Below are positions 34,908 to 43,335 of a stretch of 64,000 nt of DNA, in pieces. The notes beneath the pieces are model-generated. The model saw only the letters and a program-made list of their open reading frames with translations, was not told the origin of the DNA and did not search any database. This stretch comes from Paenarthrobacter sp. A20 (GTDB taxonomy: Bacteria; Actinomycetota; Actinomycetes; Actinomycetales; Micrococcaceae): assembly GCF_024168825.1 (NCBI RefSeq), contig NZ_JALJWH010000001.1, positions 4,588,001 to 4,652,000 on the forward strand, read 5' to 3'. The position numbers were made by a program, and so were the translations under genes. The first letter of the stretch is position 1. The number at the start of each line of letters is the position of its first letter.

Positions 34908-35059
34908 GGCTACATCCTTACATGGTTGGCCCGCTGGGTAGTTCTCCCCATTTACGCCCGTCACCGGTGCCGACGCCGCCTGCAAGGACTAGGCTTGCTC
35001 TGAGCATTCTGGTCCGGCGTGGCGCCGGACACTTCAACGGTCTATCCAGGGGGATACAC

Positions 35060-35767
35060 ATGGGCCCGAAAGACAGCCCTGACGCAGCCGGCAACGACGG
35101 CGGCAGCAGGGACAACAACGCCGACTTCGGAGCGGGCAACAATCCGCCCAAGCCCCCACCTTGGCAGGTGCCAAAGCCCGAACTCCACCCCGAGCTGTTC
35201 ACGCCTGTCGAGGGCGGCCAGGAGCCGGCGAAAAGTACAGGCAAGGGCAAGAAGCGTCCGGTGCCTGCCGGTGCACCCCAGGCCGGGAACGGCGCGCCGC
35301 AGCCCGGCCAACCCCTCCCCGTCGTGGACCCGTTCGCCAAGGAACGCGAGCGAGGAGCAGCTGAGGCAGCGAAAAAGAAGAAGCGTTCCCAGCGCCGCAC
35401 CGTCGTCGTGGGCTTGGGCGTGACTGCCCTGCTGGCTGGAACCATTACCGCGATCGTTGCCAGCAATGAGCAGGAAGCGGACTACGCGCAGGTCTGTTTC
35501 AACGAGGAAACCGGCGAACGCGTTGACGACAACGAGTGCAACAACAGCAGTTCGGCCGGCCGCAGCTCCGCGGTCTATGCCTGGTACTTCTACTCCCGGG
35601 GAGCCAGTGTGCCCGCGGTGGGGCAAAACCGCAGCTCCTACCCGAGCTACACCAAGAACGTGCCTACGGGAGCAAAATCCTCTACCGGCTACAGCACCAA
35701 GGGCGGCACTGTCAGCCGCGGCGGCTTCGGCAGCAGCTCCAAAAGCGGCGGAAGCTCGGGAGGCTAG
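35060..35767 (+). CDS. YgiB-like (DUF1190-related) membrane-anchored protein
   Basis: 235 residues from ATG 35060 with AGGGGG 7 bases upstream. A Pro/Gly-rich N-terminal tail and basic KKKKRSQRR lead to one membrane helix (about 113-134, VVVGLGVTALLAGTITAIVA). Outside lie two cysteines in YAQVCFNEETGERVDDNEC and a Ser/Gly/Tyr-rich tail containing GGTVSRGGFGSS. E. coli YgiB ends with a nearly identical VTRGGFG block and has an oxidised-Cys N-part, and its gene is also followed by ygiC. The gene pair here is therefore a divergent YgiB-YgiC. The match rests on that motif and on context; function is unknown. Confidence 0.75.
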   Translation: MGPKDSPDAAGNDGGSRDNNADFGAGNNPPKPPPWQVPKPELHPELFTPVEGGQEPAKSTGKGKKRPVPAGAPQAGNGAPQPGQPLPVVDPFAKERERGAAEAAKKKKRSQRRTVVVGLGVTALLAGTITAIVASNEQEADYAQVCFNEETGERVDDNECNNSSSAGRSSAVYAWYFYSRGASVPAVGQNRSSYPSYTKNVPTGAKSSTGYSTKGGTVSRGGFGSSSKSGGSSGG

Positions 35768-35769
35768 GC

Positions 35770-36975
35770 GTGCGTCGACTCTCCTCCGTGCCCAGGCCGG
35801 ACTGGAAGCAAAAGATCGAAGAACAGGGCCTGGTATTTTCCACCACCACCATGCCCAATGGCCGCAAAATCGAATACTGGAACGAATCGGCCTATTACGA
35901 ATTCACCATGGACGAGGTGGAAACCCTCGAGAAGACCGCCGAGGACATGCACATCATGTGCCTGGAGGCCGCGAAGTACCTGGCCACCGGAGCCATGGGC
36001 GATATCGGCATCGGGCAGCAGGCCCTTGAACTCGCTGGCGAGTCGCTGCTGGCTGCCGACATGGATATCTACGGCCGCTTCGATTTCATCTATGACGGCA
36101 AGGGCGGTCCGGCCAAGATGCTGGAGTACAACGCCGACACTCCCACCGGGCTCATCGAAGCCTCCGTTGCCCAGTGGTTCTGGCTCCAGGACGTTTTTCC
36201 GGACAAGGACCAGTGGAACGGGATCCATGAGGCCCTGATCCGGCAATGGAAGAAGCTGCAGTTCCGTACCGGCATGAGCACCCTGCACGTGGCCCACTCC
36301 GAAGCAGAGGAATCCGGCGAGGACTGGATGACAGCGGCCTACATGCGGGATGTCGCGAGCCAGGGTGGCTGGACCACCATCGGCATCAACATGTCCGACA
36401 TCGGCTGGGACCCCAACCTGAACCGGTTCGTGGACCTGGACAACTTCATGATCAGCACCATGTTCAAGCTGTACCCGTGGGAACTGATGATGAAGGAGCC
36501 CTTCGGGCACCGCCTCCTGCAGCGCGCCTACAACCCGCGCTGGGTTGAACCGGCGTGGAAGATGCTCCTGTCCAACAAGGCACTGCTGGCCGCGCTGTGG
36601 CATCTCTACCCGGACCACCCGAACCTGTTGCCTGCATATCTTGGCGACCCGGGACCCCTGAAGGAATGGGTGGCCAAGCCGCTGCATGGGCGCGAAGGCG
36701 ACAACATCCGCATCCACGCCCCCGGCATCGAGATCCAGCAACCCGGCGGCTACGGCCGTGAAGGCTGGTGCTTCCAGCAGTACCACTCCCTCCCGGACTT
36801 CGACGGCAATCATCCCGTCCTGGGTCTGTGGGTGGTGGATGGCGAATCCGTCGGCTGTGGAATCCGCGAATCCGATGGCCCCATCACGGACTACTTCTGC
36901 CGCTTTGTACCCAACACCATTGACTCCCCCGCGCCTGTCGCGCCCACTGCTACTTCCTACGGAGCCGCACTATGA
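35770..36975 (+). CDS. Glutathionylspermidine synthase-like ATP-grasp protein (YgiC/YjfC family)
   Basis: 401 residues from GTG 35770, preceded by GGGAGG overlapping the upstream stop, 2 bases after the YgiB-like stop. Landmarks: YEFTMDEVETLEKTAEDMH, MGDIGIGQQALELAG, DFIYDGKGGPAKMLEYNADT, PTGLIEASVAQWFWLQD, and DGNHPVLGLWVVDGESVGCG near the C-terminus. The family joins a carboxylate to an amine using ATP; E. coli GspS makes glutathionylspermidine, while YgiC and YjfC lack the amidase half and have unknown substrates. Actinobacteria make no glutathione, so a different peptide or amino acid acceptor is likely. Confidence 0.85.
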   Translation: MRRLSSVPRPDWKQKIEEQGLVFSTTTMPNGRKIEYWNESAYYEFTMDEVETLEKTAEDMHIMCLEAAKYLATGAMGDIGIGQQALELAGESLLAADMDIYGRFDFIYDGKGGPAKMLEYNADTPTGLIEASVAQWFWLQDVFPDKDQWNGIHEALIRQWKKLQFRTGMSTLHVAHSEAEESGEDWMTAAYMRDVASQGGWTTIGINMSDIGWDPNLNRFVDLDNFMISTMFKLYPWELMMKEPFGHRLLQRAYNPRWVEPAWKMLLSNKALLAALWHLYPDHPNLLPAYLGDPGPLKEWVAKPLHGREGDNIRIHAPGIEIQQPGGYGREGWCFQQYHSLPDFDGNHPVLGLWVVDGESVGCGIRESDGPITDYFCRFVPNTIDSPAPVAPTATSYGAAL

Positions 36976-38498
36976 GCACTGAAACCTCGACGCCGGGTGG
37001 CGGCCAAGCGGGCGGCGACCGTACCGCCGTCGTACCTCCCAAAGGCCTCCACGCCGGGATCCTGGACCTTGGCGACTCCGTCATGTTGGGCCTGGCATCC
37101 ACCGCACCCGTCTATTCGTTGGCCGCGACCCTGGGGCTCATTGTTGCCGTCAACGGCAACTACACGCCGCTGATCCTGATCCTTGGCTTCATCCCGGTCC
37201 TGTTCATCGCCTACGCCTTCCGTGAACTCAACAGCGCAATGCCGGACTGCGGCACCACGTTCTTCTGGGCCCGCAAGGCCTTCGGCCCCTGGGCCGGCTG
37301 GCTGGGCGGCTGGGGTGTGGCATTGGCTGGCATCGTGGTCCTGGCCAACCTGGCGCAAATTGCGGGCAAGTACCTTTGGCTGCTGATCGGCGATGGTTCC
37401 CTGGCTGAGAACACATGGCTGGTGACGGCAACCGGCGTGCTGTTCATCGTGTTCATGACGTACGTGAACCACCGTGGCATCCGGCTGGGTGAGCACGTCC
37501 AGCGCACGCTGACATACATCCAGTACATTTCGCTGGGCATCTTTGCTGTGGCCATCATCGTCCGGATCGCCGGCGGAGCACCCGAAGGCCAGGCCTTCGA
37601 CTTCGAATGGTTCAACCCTGCCGGCGCGTTTGCCGATCCCGGTGCTGTGGTCCACGGTGTCTTGCTGGCGCTGTTCATTTACTGGGGCTGGGACACGTGC
37701 CTGGCGCTCAACGAGGAAACAGAGAACCCGGCCAAGACTCCCGGTCGCGGCGCGGTCATCTCAGCCTCCGTCCTGGTGGCGATCTACGTTTCCGTTGCCC
37801 TGCTGGTGATGATGTACGCCACGATTGGTACCGACGGCATCGGCCTGGGCAACGAAGCCAACCAGGACGACGTCTTCCTGGCCATGAAGGACGTAGTGCT
37901 GGGCCCATGGGGCTGGCTGATCATTGTGGCTGTGCTGGCATCGGTCCTGTCATCGACGCAAACCACCATTCTTCCCACGGCACGCGGGACATTGTCCATG
38001 GGCGTGCACGGTGCGCTTCCGGCGCGGTTCGGTAAGGTCCACGAACGGTTCATGACCCCGGGCTTCTCCACGCAGGTCATGGGTGCGGTGGCCGTTGTGT
38101 ACTACGTGGCCATGAGCTTCCTCAGCGAAAACCTGCTGTCCGACTCCATCAGCGCCATCAGCTTGTTCATTGCGTTCTACTACGCCCTGACCGGGTTCTC
38201 CTGCGTGTGGTTCTTCCGCTCCACGCTCCGGGACTCCGCCCGGAACCTGTGGTTCCGTGGCATCCTGCCGTTCCTGGGTGCGCTGTCCCTGACGGCTGCG
38301 TTCTTCATCTCGGCCGTCCAAATGTGGGACCCGGCCTACGGGGACACCCGGATCTTCGGCATCGGCGGGGCTTTTGTCAGTGGCGTGCTGCTGTTGGCCC
38401 TGGGCGTTGTGCTGGCTGTGGTGTGCCGCTTCGCGCCGTCAACCCGTGGCTACTTCACAGGTGAGCGTGCCCAGGTTGGCGTAGTAAGCGGCGAGTAG
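36972..38498 (+). CDS. APC-superfamily amino acid/polyamine permease
   Basis: 508 residues with about 12 hydrophobic helices. The first helix region GILDLGDSVMLGLASTAPVYS and later GTTFFWARKAFGPWAGWLGGW, WDTCLALNEETENPAKTPGRG are characteristic of APC transporters. ATGA overlap with the YgiC-like gene makes co-translation near certain. The partnership suggests it supplies, or removes, the amine or amino acid that the ATP-grasp enzyme uses. Substrate specificity cannot be read from sequence. Confidence 0.92.
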   Translation: MSTETSTPGGGQAGGDRTAVVPPKGLHAGILDLGDSVMLGLASTAPVYSLAATLGLIVAVNGNYTPLILILGFIPVLFIAYAFRELNSAMPDCGTTFFWARKAFGPWAGWLGGWGVALAGIVVLANLAQIAGKYLWLLIGDGSLAENTWLVTATGVLFIVFMTYVNHRGIRLGEHVQRTLTYIQYISLGIFAVAIIVRIAGGAPEGQAFDFEWFNPAGAFADPGAVVHGVLLALFIYWGWDTCLALNEETENPAKTPGRGAVISASVLVAIYVSVALLVMMYATIGTDGIGLGNEANQDDVFLAMKDVVLGPWGWLIIVAVLASVLSSTQTTILPTARGTLSMGVHGALPARFGKVHERFMTPGFSTQVMGAVAVVYYVAMSFLSENLLSDSISAISLFIAFYYALTGFSCVWFFRSTLRDSARNLWFRGILPFLGALSLTAAFFISAVQMWDPAYGDTRIFGIGGAFVSGVLLLALGVVLAVVCRFAPSTRGYFTGERAQVGVVSGE

Positions 38499-38514
38499 GC
38501 TGCGGTCCGCGGGC

Positions 38515-39861
38515 TTAGCGCTGCCTCAGGGCCCATCGATGGAGGCGGGCAGGCACGTCCACGTCCCGGATGGAATTACGCCTGAAGGCGGCGAACCAGC
38601 AAACCAGGATTGCCACAGCGCAGAACACACCCGCGCTGGACGCCATGATCCAAAGCCCGGGTGTCTGGACGTTGAGGTCAGCGGACCCCAGCGCCAGGCC
38701 GATGGTCTTGGGCGAAGAGAAGAACACCAGCGTCGATACCGCGAGAACTGCGCCCATCACCATCCGCTGGGTCCTGTAACGGGCAGGCGTTTCCTTGATG
38801 GTCCATGCGAATGCCGGCAGGACCACGGCCATCCAGACCCAGTGGTGGGACCATGAGACCGGGCTGATGAGCAACATGGCAAGTGCCGTCGTCGAAATTG
38901 CCGTCACGCGTGCGCCTTGGACGCTGGCGGCCCTGATAAGCAACGCAGCCAGGACAATGGTGGCAAGGCTCAAAGCGAGCCAAGGCACGGTCACAGCATC
39001 GTGTGGAACACCGAAGTGCAAGAGGGCACCCTTGATGGAGAGGTTGTCGACGTACCCCGCGCCGCCAATACGTGATGTGTCGGGGAGGATTTCCAGCCAG
39101 AACTGCAGGGATTCTGCGGGTCGCAACAGCCAGCCGAGCAGCACCGTGCCAGCGAAACCGATGGACATGTTCACCAGTCCACGCCAGTCCTTGCGCATCA
39201 GGAAGTACAAGCCAAAGACCAGCGGCGTCAGTTTGATGCCGGCGGCGACACCCACCAGGAAGCCGCTGCTCCGGAAGCCGCGGCGTTTGGAGAAACCGCC
39301 CAGCAGGTCGATGACCATCAGGCCCATGAGCAGGATGTTGATCTGCCCGAACGCCAGGGTTTCGCGCCACGGCCCCAGGAGCAGGACCGCCAGGAACAAG
39401 CCAGCTGCTACCCAGCAGCTCTTGGTGGAGGCGAGCGCGCTGCGCAGGTCAGGCTTGGACGACCAGTACCTGACGATCGTGACAGCTACCCACGCAGCCA
39501 GGGCCACACCGGCAATGTTGAACAGCATGAGCGCGGCAGTTTGTGGCAATCGCGCCAGCAACCCGAAGACAAGGGCTGCGAAGGGCGGGTAGGTAAACGG
39601 GAGGTGCGGCCCGCCGGCAGAAGCGACGCTGGGACCGTAGAGGTCCGAAGGCGAACCGCCTGCCTGGTTCAGGATGCTCCCGCCGAACCAGTAGACGCTG
39701 AAGTCCAGGCCCTGCTTGGCCCAGTCCGCGAGCATCATCCAGACGGGAACCACTACCACGGCCAGTGGCAACAAACGCAGCAATACCGAGGATCGTGGTT
39801 CATCTTTGCGCGGCGTTGCGGCATCCGCCGTGGTCCGTAAATCGACGTCAGGCAGTGCCAT
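38515..39861 (-). CDS. GT87-family membrane glycosyltransferase (DUF2029)
   Basis: 448 residues from ATG 39861, preceded by GGGGGA at 6 bases. About 10 hydrophobic helices. A first extracytoplasmic loop holds the acidic FSVYWFGG, followed by HLPFTYPPFAAL and later FGQINILLMGL, GIKLTPLVFGLYFLMRKD, YVDNLSIKGALLHFG and LMLLISPVSWSHHWVW. GT87 enzymes such as mycobacterial PimE use polyprenyl-phosphate mannose to add alpha-1,2-mannose outside the membrane. A paralogue with the same motif order lies at 53563. The acceptor here (lipomannan-like glycan or other) is unknown. Confidence 0.87.
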   Translation of the reverse strand: MALPDVDLRTTADAATPRKDEPRSSVLLRLLPLAVVVVPVWMMLADWAKQGLDFSVYWFGGSILNQAGGSPSDLYGPSVASAGGPHLPFTYPPFAALVFGLLARLPQTAALMLFNIAGVALAAWVAVTIVRYWSSKPDLRSALASTKSCWVAAGLFLAVLLLGPWRETLAFGQINILLMGLMVIDLLGGFSKRRGFRSSGFLVGVAAGIKLTPLVFGLYFLMRKDWRGLVNMSIGFAGTVLLGWLLRPAESLQFWLEILPDTSRIGGAGYVDNLSIKGALLHFGVPHDAVTVPWLALSLATIVLAALLIRAASVQGARVTAISTTALAMLLISPVSWSHHWVWMAVVLPAFAWTIKETPARYRTQRMVMGAVLAVSTLVFFSSPKTIGLALGSADLNVQTPGLWIMASSAGVFCAVAILVCWFAAFRRNSIRDVDVPARLHRWALRQR

Positions 39862-39992
39862 GCAAATTCCCCCAAGATAACCGAACAGCAACGGGGGAAG
39901 TGTGCGACCCCCGCACCCATACTACTGAGGCACTCCCCCGGTCTGCCTGCCATGTGCGACAGCACACATGCCGGCGGCCGTAGGATGCTGGC

Positions 39993-41168
39993 ATGAGCGA
40001 TTCAACGACGAACACCTCCGACGTCCTGGCCCTCGACTCACTGCTGACCGCGGACGAGCTTGAACTCCGCGAAAAGGTCCGCGACTTCACTGCCCACCGC
40101 ATCCGGCCAAACATCGCCCGCTGGTACGAGGACGCAGTTTTCCCGCGTGATATCGCTCCCGAGTTGGGCGAGCTCGGCGTCCTGGGTATGCACTTGGAGG
40201 GTTATGGCTGTCCCGGCCGGACCGCCGTCGAATATGGTGTGGCAGCGATGGAACTGGAGGCCGGCGACTCCGGGATCCGCACCTTCGTTTCCGTGCAGGG
40301 CTCACTCGCCATGACAGCTATCCATAAGTGGGGCTCGGAGGCGCAGAAGCGGCAGTGGCTTCCACGCATGGCGGCCGGCGAGCTGATTGGATGCTTTGCC
40401 CTGACGGAACCGACAGCGGGTTCGGATCCTTCGTCCATGACGACCTTTGCCCGCGAAACGTCCGACGGTTGGGTCCTGGACGGTGCCAAGCGGTGGATCG
40501 GGCTCGCGTCGATTGCTGACGTCATGGTGGTGTGGGCCAACACTGAGGACGGTATCCGCGGCTTCCTGGTTGCCGCTGGAACCCCCGGGGTAGCGGCAAC
40601 ACCGATCGAGCCAAAGCTATCCATGCGCGCCTCCGTTCAGTGCGATGTGACGTTCGACGACGTGCGGCTGGGTCCAGATGCCATCCTCCCGGGTGCCATG
40701 GGACTTCGGGGACCATTCTCCTGCCTGAACGAGGCGCGCTACGGAATCGCGTGGGGTGCCATGGGAGCCGCACGCGACTCCTACGAAGCTGCGTTGGACT
40801 ACGCAGGCAACCGGCTCCAGTTCGGACGCCCGTTGGCGGGCTACCAACTGACGCAGGAGAAACTGGTGAACATGCTGGTGGAAATCCAGAAGGGCACCAT
40901 GCTGGCCCTGCACCTGGGCCGCCTGAAGGATGCCGGACACCTTCAGCCACAGCAGATTTCCCTGGGCAAGCTGAACAACGTCCGCGAGGCCATCAAGATC
41001 GCCCGCGAAGCGCGGACCATCCTCGGCGGGAACGGCGTCACCCTCGACTACTCACCCCTGCGGCATGCCAGCAACCTGGAATCCGTGCGGACCTATGAAG
41101 GCACGGACGAGGTCCACACCCTGATCCTGGGCCAACACATCACAGGCATGGGGGCTTTTCGCGGCTAA
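39993..41168 (+). CDS. Acyl-CoA dehydrogenase, glutaryl-CoA dehydrogenase type
   Basis: 391 residues. FAD-dependent enzyme of the ACAD family; the glutaryl-CoA branch oxidises and decarboxylates glutaryl-CoA to crotonyl-CoA in lysine/tryptophan breakdown. Supporting residues: R96 in GIRTFVSVQGSL, which aligns with the substrate-carboxylate-binding arginine of human GCDH (R-x-x-x-SVQ spacing), and the catalytic Glu at about 369 in TYEGTDEVHTLILGQ. FAD/substrate blocks CFALTEPTAGSDPSSM and LNEARYGIAWGAMGAA are intact. It starts a monocistronic plus-strand unit converging on a TetR gene. Confidence 0.85.
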   Translation: MSDSTTNTSDVLALDSLLTADELELREKVRDFTAHRIRPNIARWYEDAVFPRDIAPELGELGVLGMHLEGYGCPGRTAVEYGVAAMELEAGDSGIRTFVSVQGSLAMTAIHKWGSEAQKRQWLPRMAAGELIGCFALTEPTAGSDPSSMTTFARETSDGWVLDGAKRWIGLASIADVMVVWANTEDGIRGFLVAAGTPGVAATPIEPKLSMRASVQCDVTFDDVRLGPDAILPGAMGLRGPFSCLNEARYGIAWGAMGAARDSYEAALDYAGNRLQFGRPLAGYQLTQEKLVNMLVEIQKGTMLALHLGRLKDAGHLQPQQISLGKLNNVREAIKIAREARTILGGNGVTLDYSPLRHASNLESVRTYEGTDEVHTLILGQHITGMGAFRG

Positions 41169-41171
41169 CGC

Positions 41172-41239
41172 ACCCAACCAGGTAGCAGCACATGTCGGTT
41201 TGGGCCCCCAACGGGACATGTGCTGTCACCTGGTTGGGT
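41172..41239. repeat. Long imperfect palindrome in a convergent gap
   Basis: Arms of 25 bases (41172-41196 and 41215-41239) with two mismatches, starting ACCCAACCAGG and ending CCTGGTTGGGT, around an 18-base loop. It fills the whole gap between the acyl-CoA dehydrogenase stop (41168) and the TetR stop (41239). The outer arm resembles that of the 18615 palindrome (CCCAAC..RGT.GCAG). Bidirectional terminator or dispersed element. Confidence 0.75.
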
Positions 41240-41850
41240 CAGGCCTCGGGGAGGACCAGGAGCTTGAAATAGCCGCGCAGGCCCTTGACCACATCCACGT
41301 CGTCGGGAGCCAGCAACCACTGGGTCTGGAGCCCGTCCCACAAGGCAACCAACGACATGGAAGCTTCATCAGGATCAACTCCGGGGCGGAGCCTGCCCTC
41401 GGCCGCCAGTTCAGCGAAGCGGCGGCCGTAGCTCCTCCGCAAGCGTTGGTAGCGCTCCGTGAAGTACTCCCGACCCGGGTGGCCATCAGTGACGGACTCG
41501 GCGCAGAGCACCGTGTACAGCTCGATGACGCCCGGAATGTCCTCGTTGAAGAGCGCTGTCCGGATCACGGAGTCCACCAGGCCTTCCTCCATGTCATCGG
41601 GGAATGAGCCGCCGGTGATTTCATCGCGGCGCTTCAGGACTGCCATGAGGAGGTCGCTCTTGGACGGGAAGTAGTGCAGCAGGCTTGTCTGGCTCAGGCC
41701 TACGCGATCGGCAACATCCTGCAGGGATCCCCCGCGGTAACCACGGGCAGCGAACACCGCATGGGCAGCGTCGAGGATGGTCCGACGCCGTTCCTCGGAT
41801 TTCGCGTACGGGCCCCGCCTCGCTGCGCGGCCCACGTCCTTTGTGGTCAT
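41239..41850 (-). CDS. TetR-family repressor of the beta-galactoside locus
   Basis: 203 residues from ATG 41850, with the standard TetR N-terminus (RRRTILDAAHAVFAARGYRG, SLQDVADRVGLSQTSLLHYF, PSKSDLLMAVLKR). The C-terminal two thirds are the ligand/dimer domain. It is divergent from the ABC transporter-lacZ operon and flanked by a TTCGAG/CTCGAA operator cluster (41880-41910), which supports a repressor role induced by a galactoside. The longer frame to 42024 lacks a plausible start. Confidence 0.88.
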   Translation of the reverse strand: MTTKDVGRAARRGPYAKSEERRRTILDAAHAVFAARGYRGGSLQDVADRVGLSQTSLLHYFPSKSDLLMAVLKRRDEITGGSFPDDMEEGLVDSVIRTALFNEDIPGVIELYTVLCAESVTDGHPGREYFTERYQRLRRSYGRRFAELAAEGRLRPGVDPDEASMSLVALWDGLQTQWLLAPDDVDVVKGLRGYFKLLVLPEA

Positions 41851-41879
41851 GGCTAGACAGTGTACATGCGTGTTACATC

Positions 41880-41910
41880 CTCGAATATGAAATTCGAGTA
41901 AGTACTCGAA
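41880..41910. promoter_or_regulatory. TetR operator in the beta-galactoside promoter region
   Basis: TTCGAGTA (41893-41900), AG, TACTCGAA (41903-41910) is a perfect inverted repeat; a further CTCGAA half-site (41880-41885) lies ahead. The three half-sites are spaced by about 12 bases. They sit in the 150-base divergent region between the TetR gene (start 41850) and the binding-protein gene (start 42001). Confidence 0.7.
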
Positions 41911-42000
41911 TTTTCTGTTACCGTGGTCACACTTGCCGCTGCCGGGACCCACGAATCCGCGCGCCGGCATAGTCAACCTGACACGAAGAGGTGAAGGCTC

Positions 42001-43335
42001 ATGACCCGTTTCACGCGAAGACAACTCCTGGGCGCAGGCCTGGGTACAGCAGCCATGGGCCTGCTGGCCGGGTGCGCTACTCCAGGAACCCAGTCCGTCA
42101 ACGCTGCCCCAACCATCCCCGCTGCCGGCGGGCCTGTGCGGCTCACCTACTGGGCTTGGCTCAAGGATTTCCAGAACGTTGCCGACATCTGGAATGCCGC
42201 CAACCCGAACATCCAGGTGGACGTGGTGTGGATTCCAGGCGGCAATGCCGGCGGATACCAGAAGCTCTACTCGGCCCTCGCTGCAGGCGGCGGACCGGAC
42301 CTCGCCCAGGTTGAACTACGCTCCATTCCCGAGTTCATGCTGGTCAACGGGCTGGTGGATCTCTCCCGCTACGGTGCCGACCAGCACGCGCACCTTTACG
42401 ACCCCACGCTGTGGAAGCAAGTCAGCTACACGGGCGGAATCTACGGCATCCCCCAGGACTCCGGGCCAATGGGCATGTTCTACCAGCCCGCCATCATGGA
42501 CAAAGTGGGCGCAAGCACCCCGGAAACCTGGGATGAATGGGCCAGCGTTGCCACGGAGCTAAGGGCGGTTGACACCTATCTGGACTGCTTCCCCATCAGC
42601 GATGCCTCGCCGTTCGCTTCGTTTGCCGCACAGGCCGGGGCCGCCTGGTTCCGTCCCGAAGAGGACGGCTGGGTCATCAACATGACCGACGACGCCACGC
42701 TGAACACCGCGCGTTTCTTCGACAAAGCGATCGACGACGACCTCGTCACCACCGCGTATGGCGCCTTTTCGCCGGGCTGGTTCGCTGCGGCAGGCAAGGG
42801 CGGCATTGCCTCGACCATTACCGGAAGCTGGGGCGATGCCCTGGTTCAGGGCGTCAGCGGCTCCGAGGGAAAATGGCGGGTTGCGCCCATGCCCACGTGG
42901 GGCGGTACCGGGTTCGGTTCCACCTACCTTGGCGGTTCCACGGCTGCTGTCCTCGCCAACAGCAAGCACCCCAAGGAAGCCCTCGAGTTTGCCGTGTGGC
43001 TGACCACATCCAAGGAGGGAATCGACGCCGAGATCAAGAACAGCGGCATCGGCTGGTCCCCCAATCCCGACTTCATCGGATCGGACCGCCAACAACCGTC
43101 GGCGTTCTTCGGCGCTCAGCGCTACAACGAGGAAGTCTTCGTCCCTGCCACTCAGCAGCAGAACCCTGACTGGTCCTGGTGGCCGGTGACGCAGCAGTCC
43201 TTCAACATCCTCAGCGACGGTTTCCGCAAGAAGGCGTTTGGGACCTCGTTGGTGGATTCCATAGCCGCCTCGGAACAGCAGATCATCACCGTTTTCAAGA
43301 ACAAGGGCCTCACCATCCGGAAGGAAACGGCATGA
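42001..43335 (+). CDS. Sugar ABC transporter substrate-binding lipoprotein (Tat-type signal)
   Basis: 444 residues. The N-terminus RRQLLGAGLGTAAMGLLAGC combines a twin-arginine pattern with a lipobox (LLAGC), so export by Tat followed by lipidation is possible. Family 1 solute-binding fold: LTYWAWLKDFQNVADIWNAA, GGPDLAQVELRSIPEF, GIYGIPQDSGPMGMFYQPAI and GKGGIASTITGSWGD. GAAGAGG-like purines (AGAGGTG) lie upstream of the ATG. It leads an operon ending in a GH2 beta-galactosidase, so the ligand is probably a beta-galactoside oligosaccharide. Confidence 0.92.
   Translation: MTRFTRRQLLGAGLGTAAMGLLAGCATPGTQSVNAAPTIPAAGGPVRLTYWAWLKDFQNVADIWNAANPNIQVDVVWIPGGNAGGYQKLYSALAAGGGPDLAQVELRSIPEFMLVNGLVDLSRYGADQHAHLYDPTLWKQVSYTGGIYGIPQDSGPMGMFYQPAIMDKVGASTPETWDEWASVATELRAVDTYLDCFPISDASPFASFAAQAGAAWFRPEEDGWVINMTDDATLNTARFFDKAIDDDLVTTAYGAFSPGWFAAAGKGGIASTITGSWGDALVQGVSGSEGKWRVAPMPTWGGTGFGSTYLGGSTAAVLANSKHPKEALEFAVWLTTSKEGIDAEIKNSGIGWSPNPDFIGSDRQQPSAFFGAQRYNEEVFVPATQQQNPDWSWWPVTQQSFNILSDGFRKKAFGTSLVDSIAASEQQIITVFKNKGLTIRKETA

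Noticed and set aside
34908-35059. Possible extra N-terminal coding of the YgiB-like gene from 34889
   Set aside because: That extension has no ribosome site and overlaps the kinase promoter; the ATG at 35060 has AGGGGG upstream.
35764-36813. Minus-strand frame opposite the YgiC-like gene
   Set aside because: Antisense to an ATP-grasp protein with well-placed family motifs; the frame has no family features.
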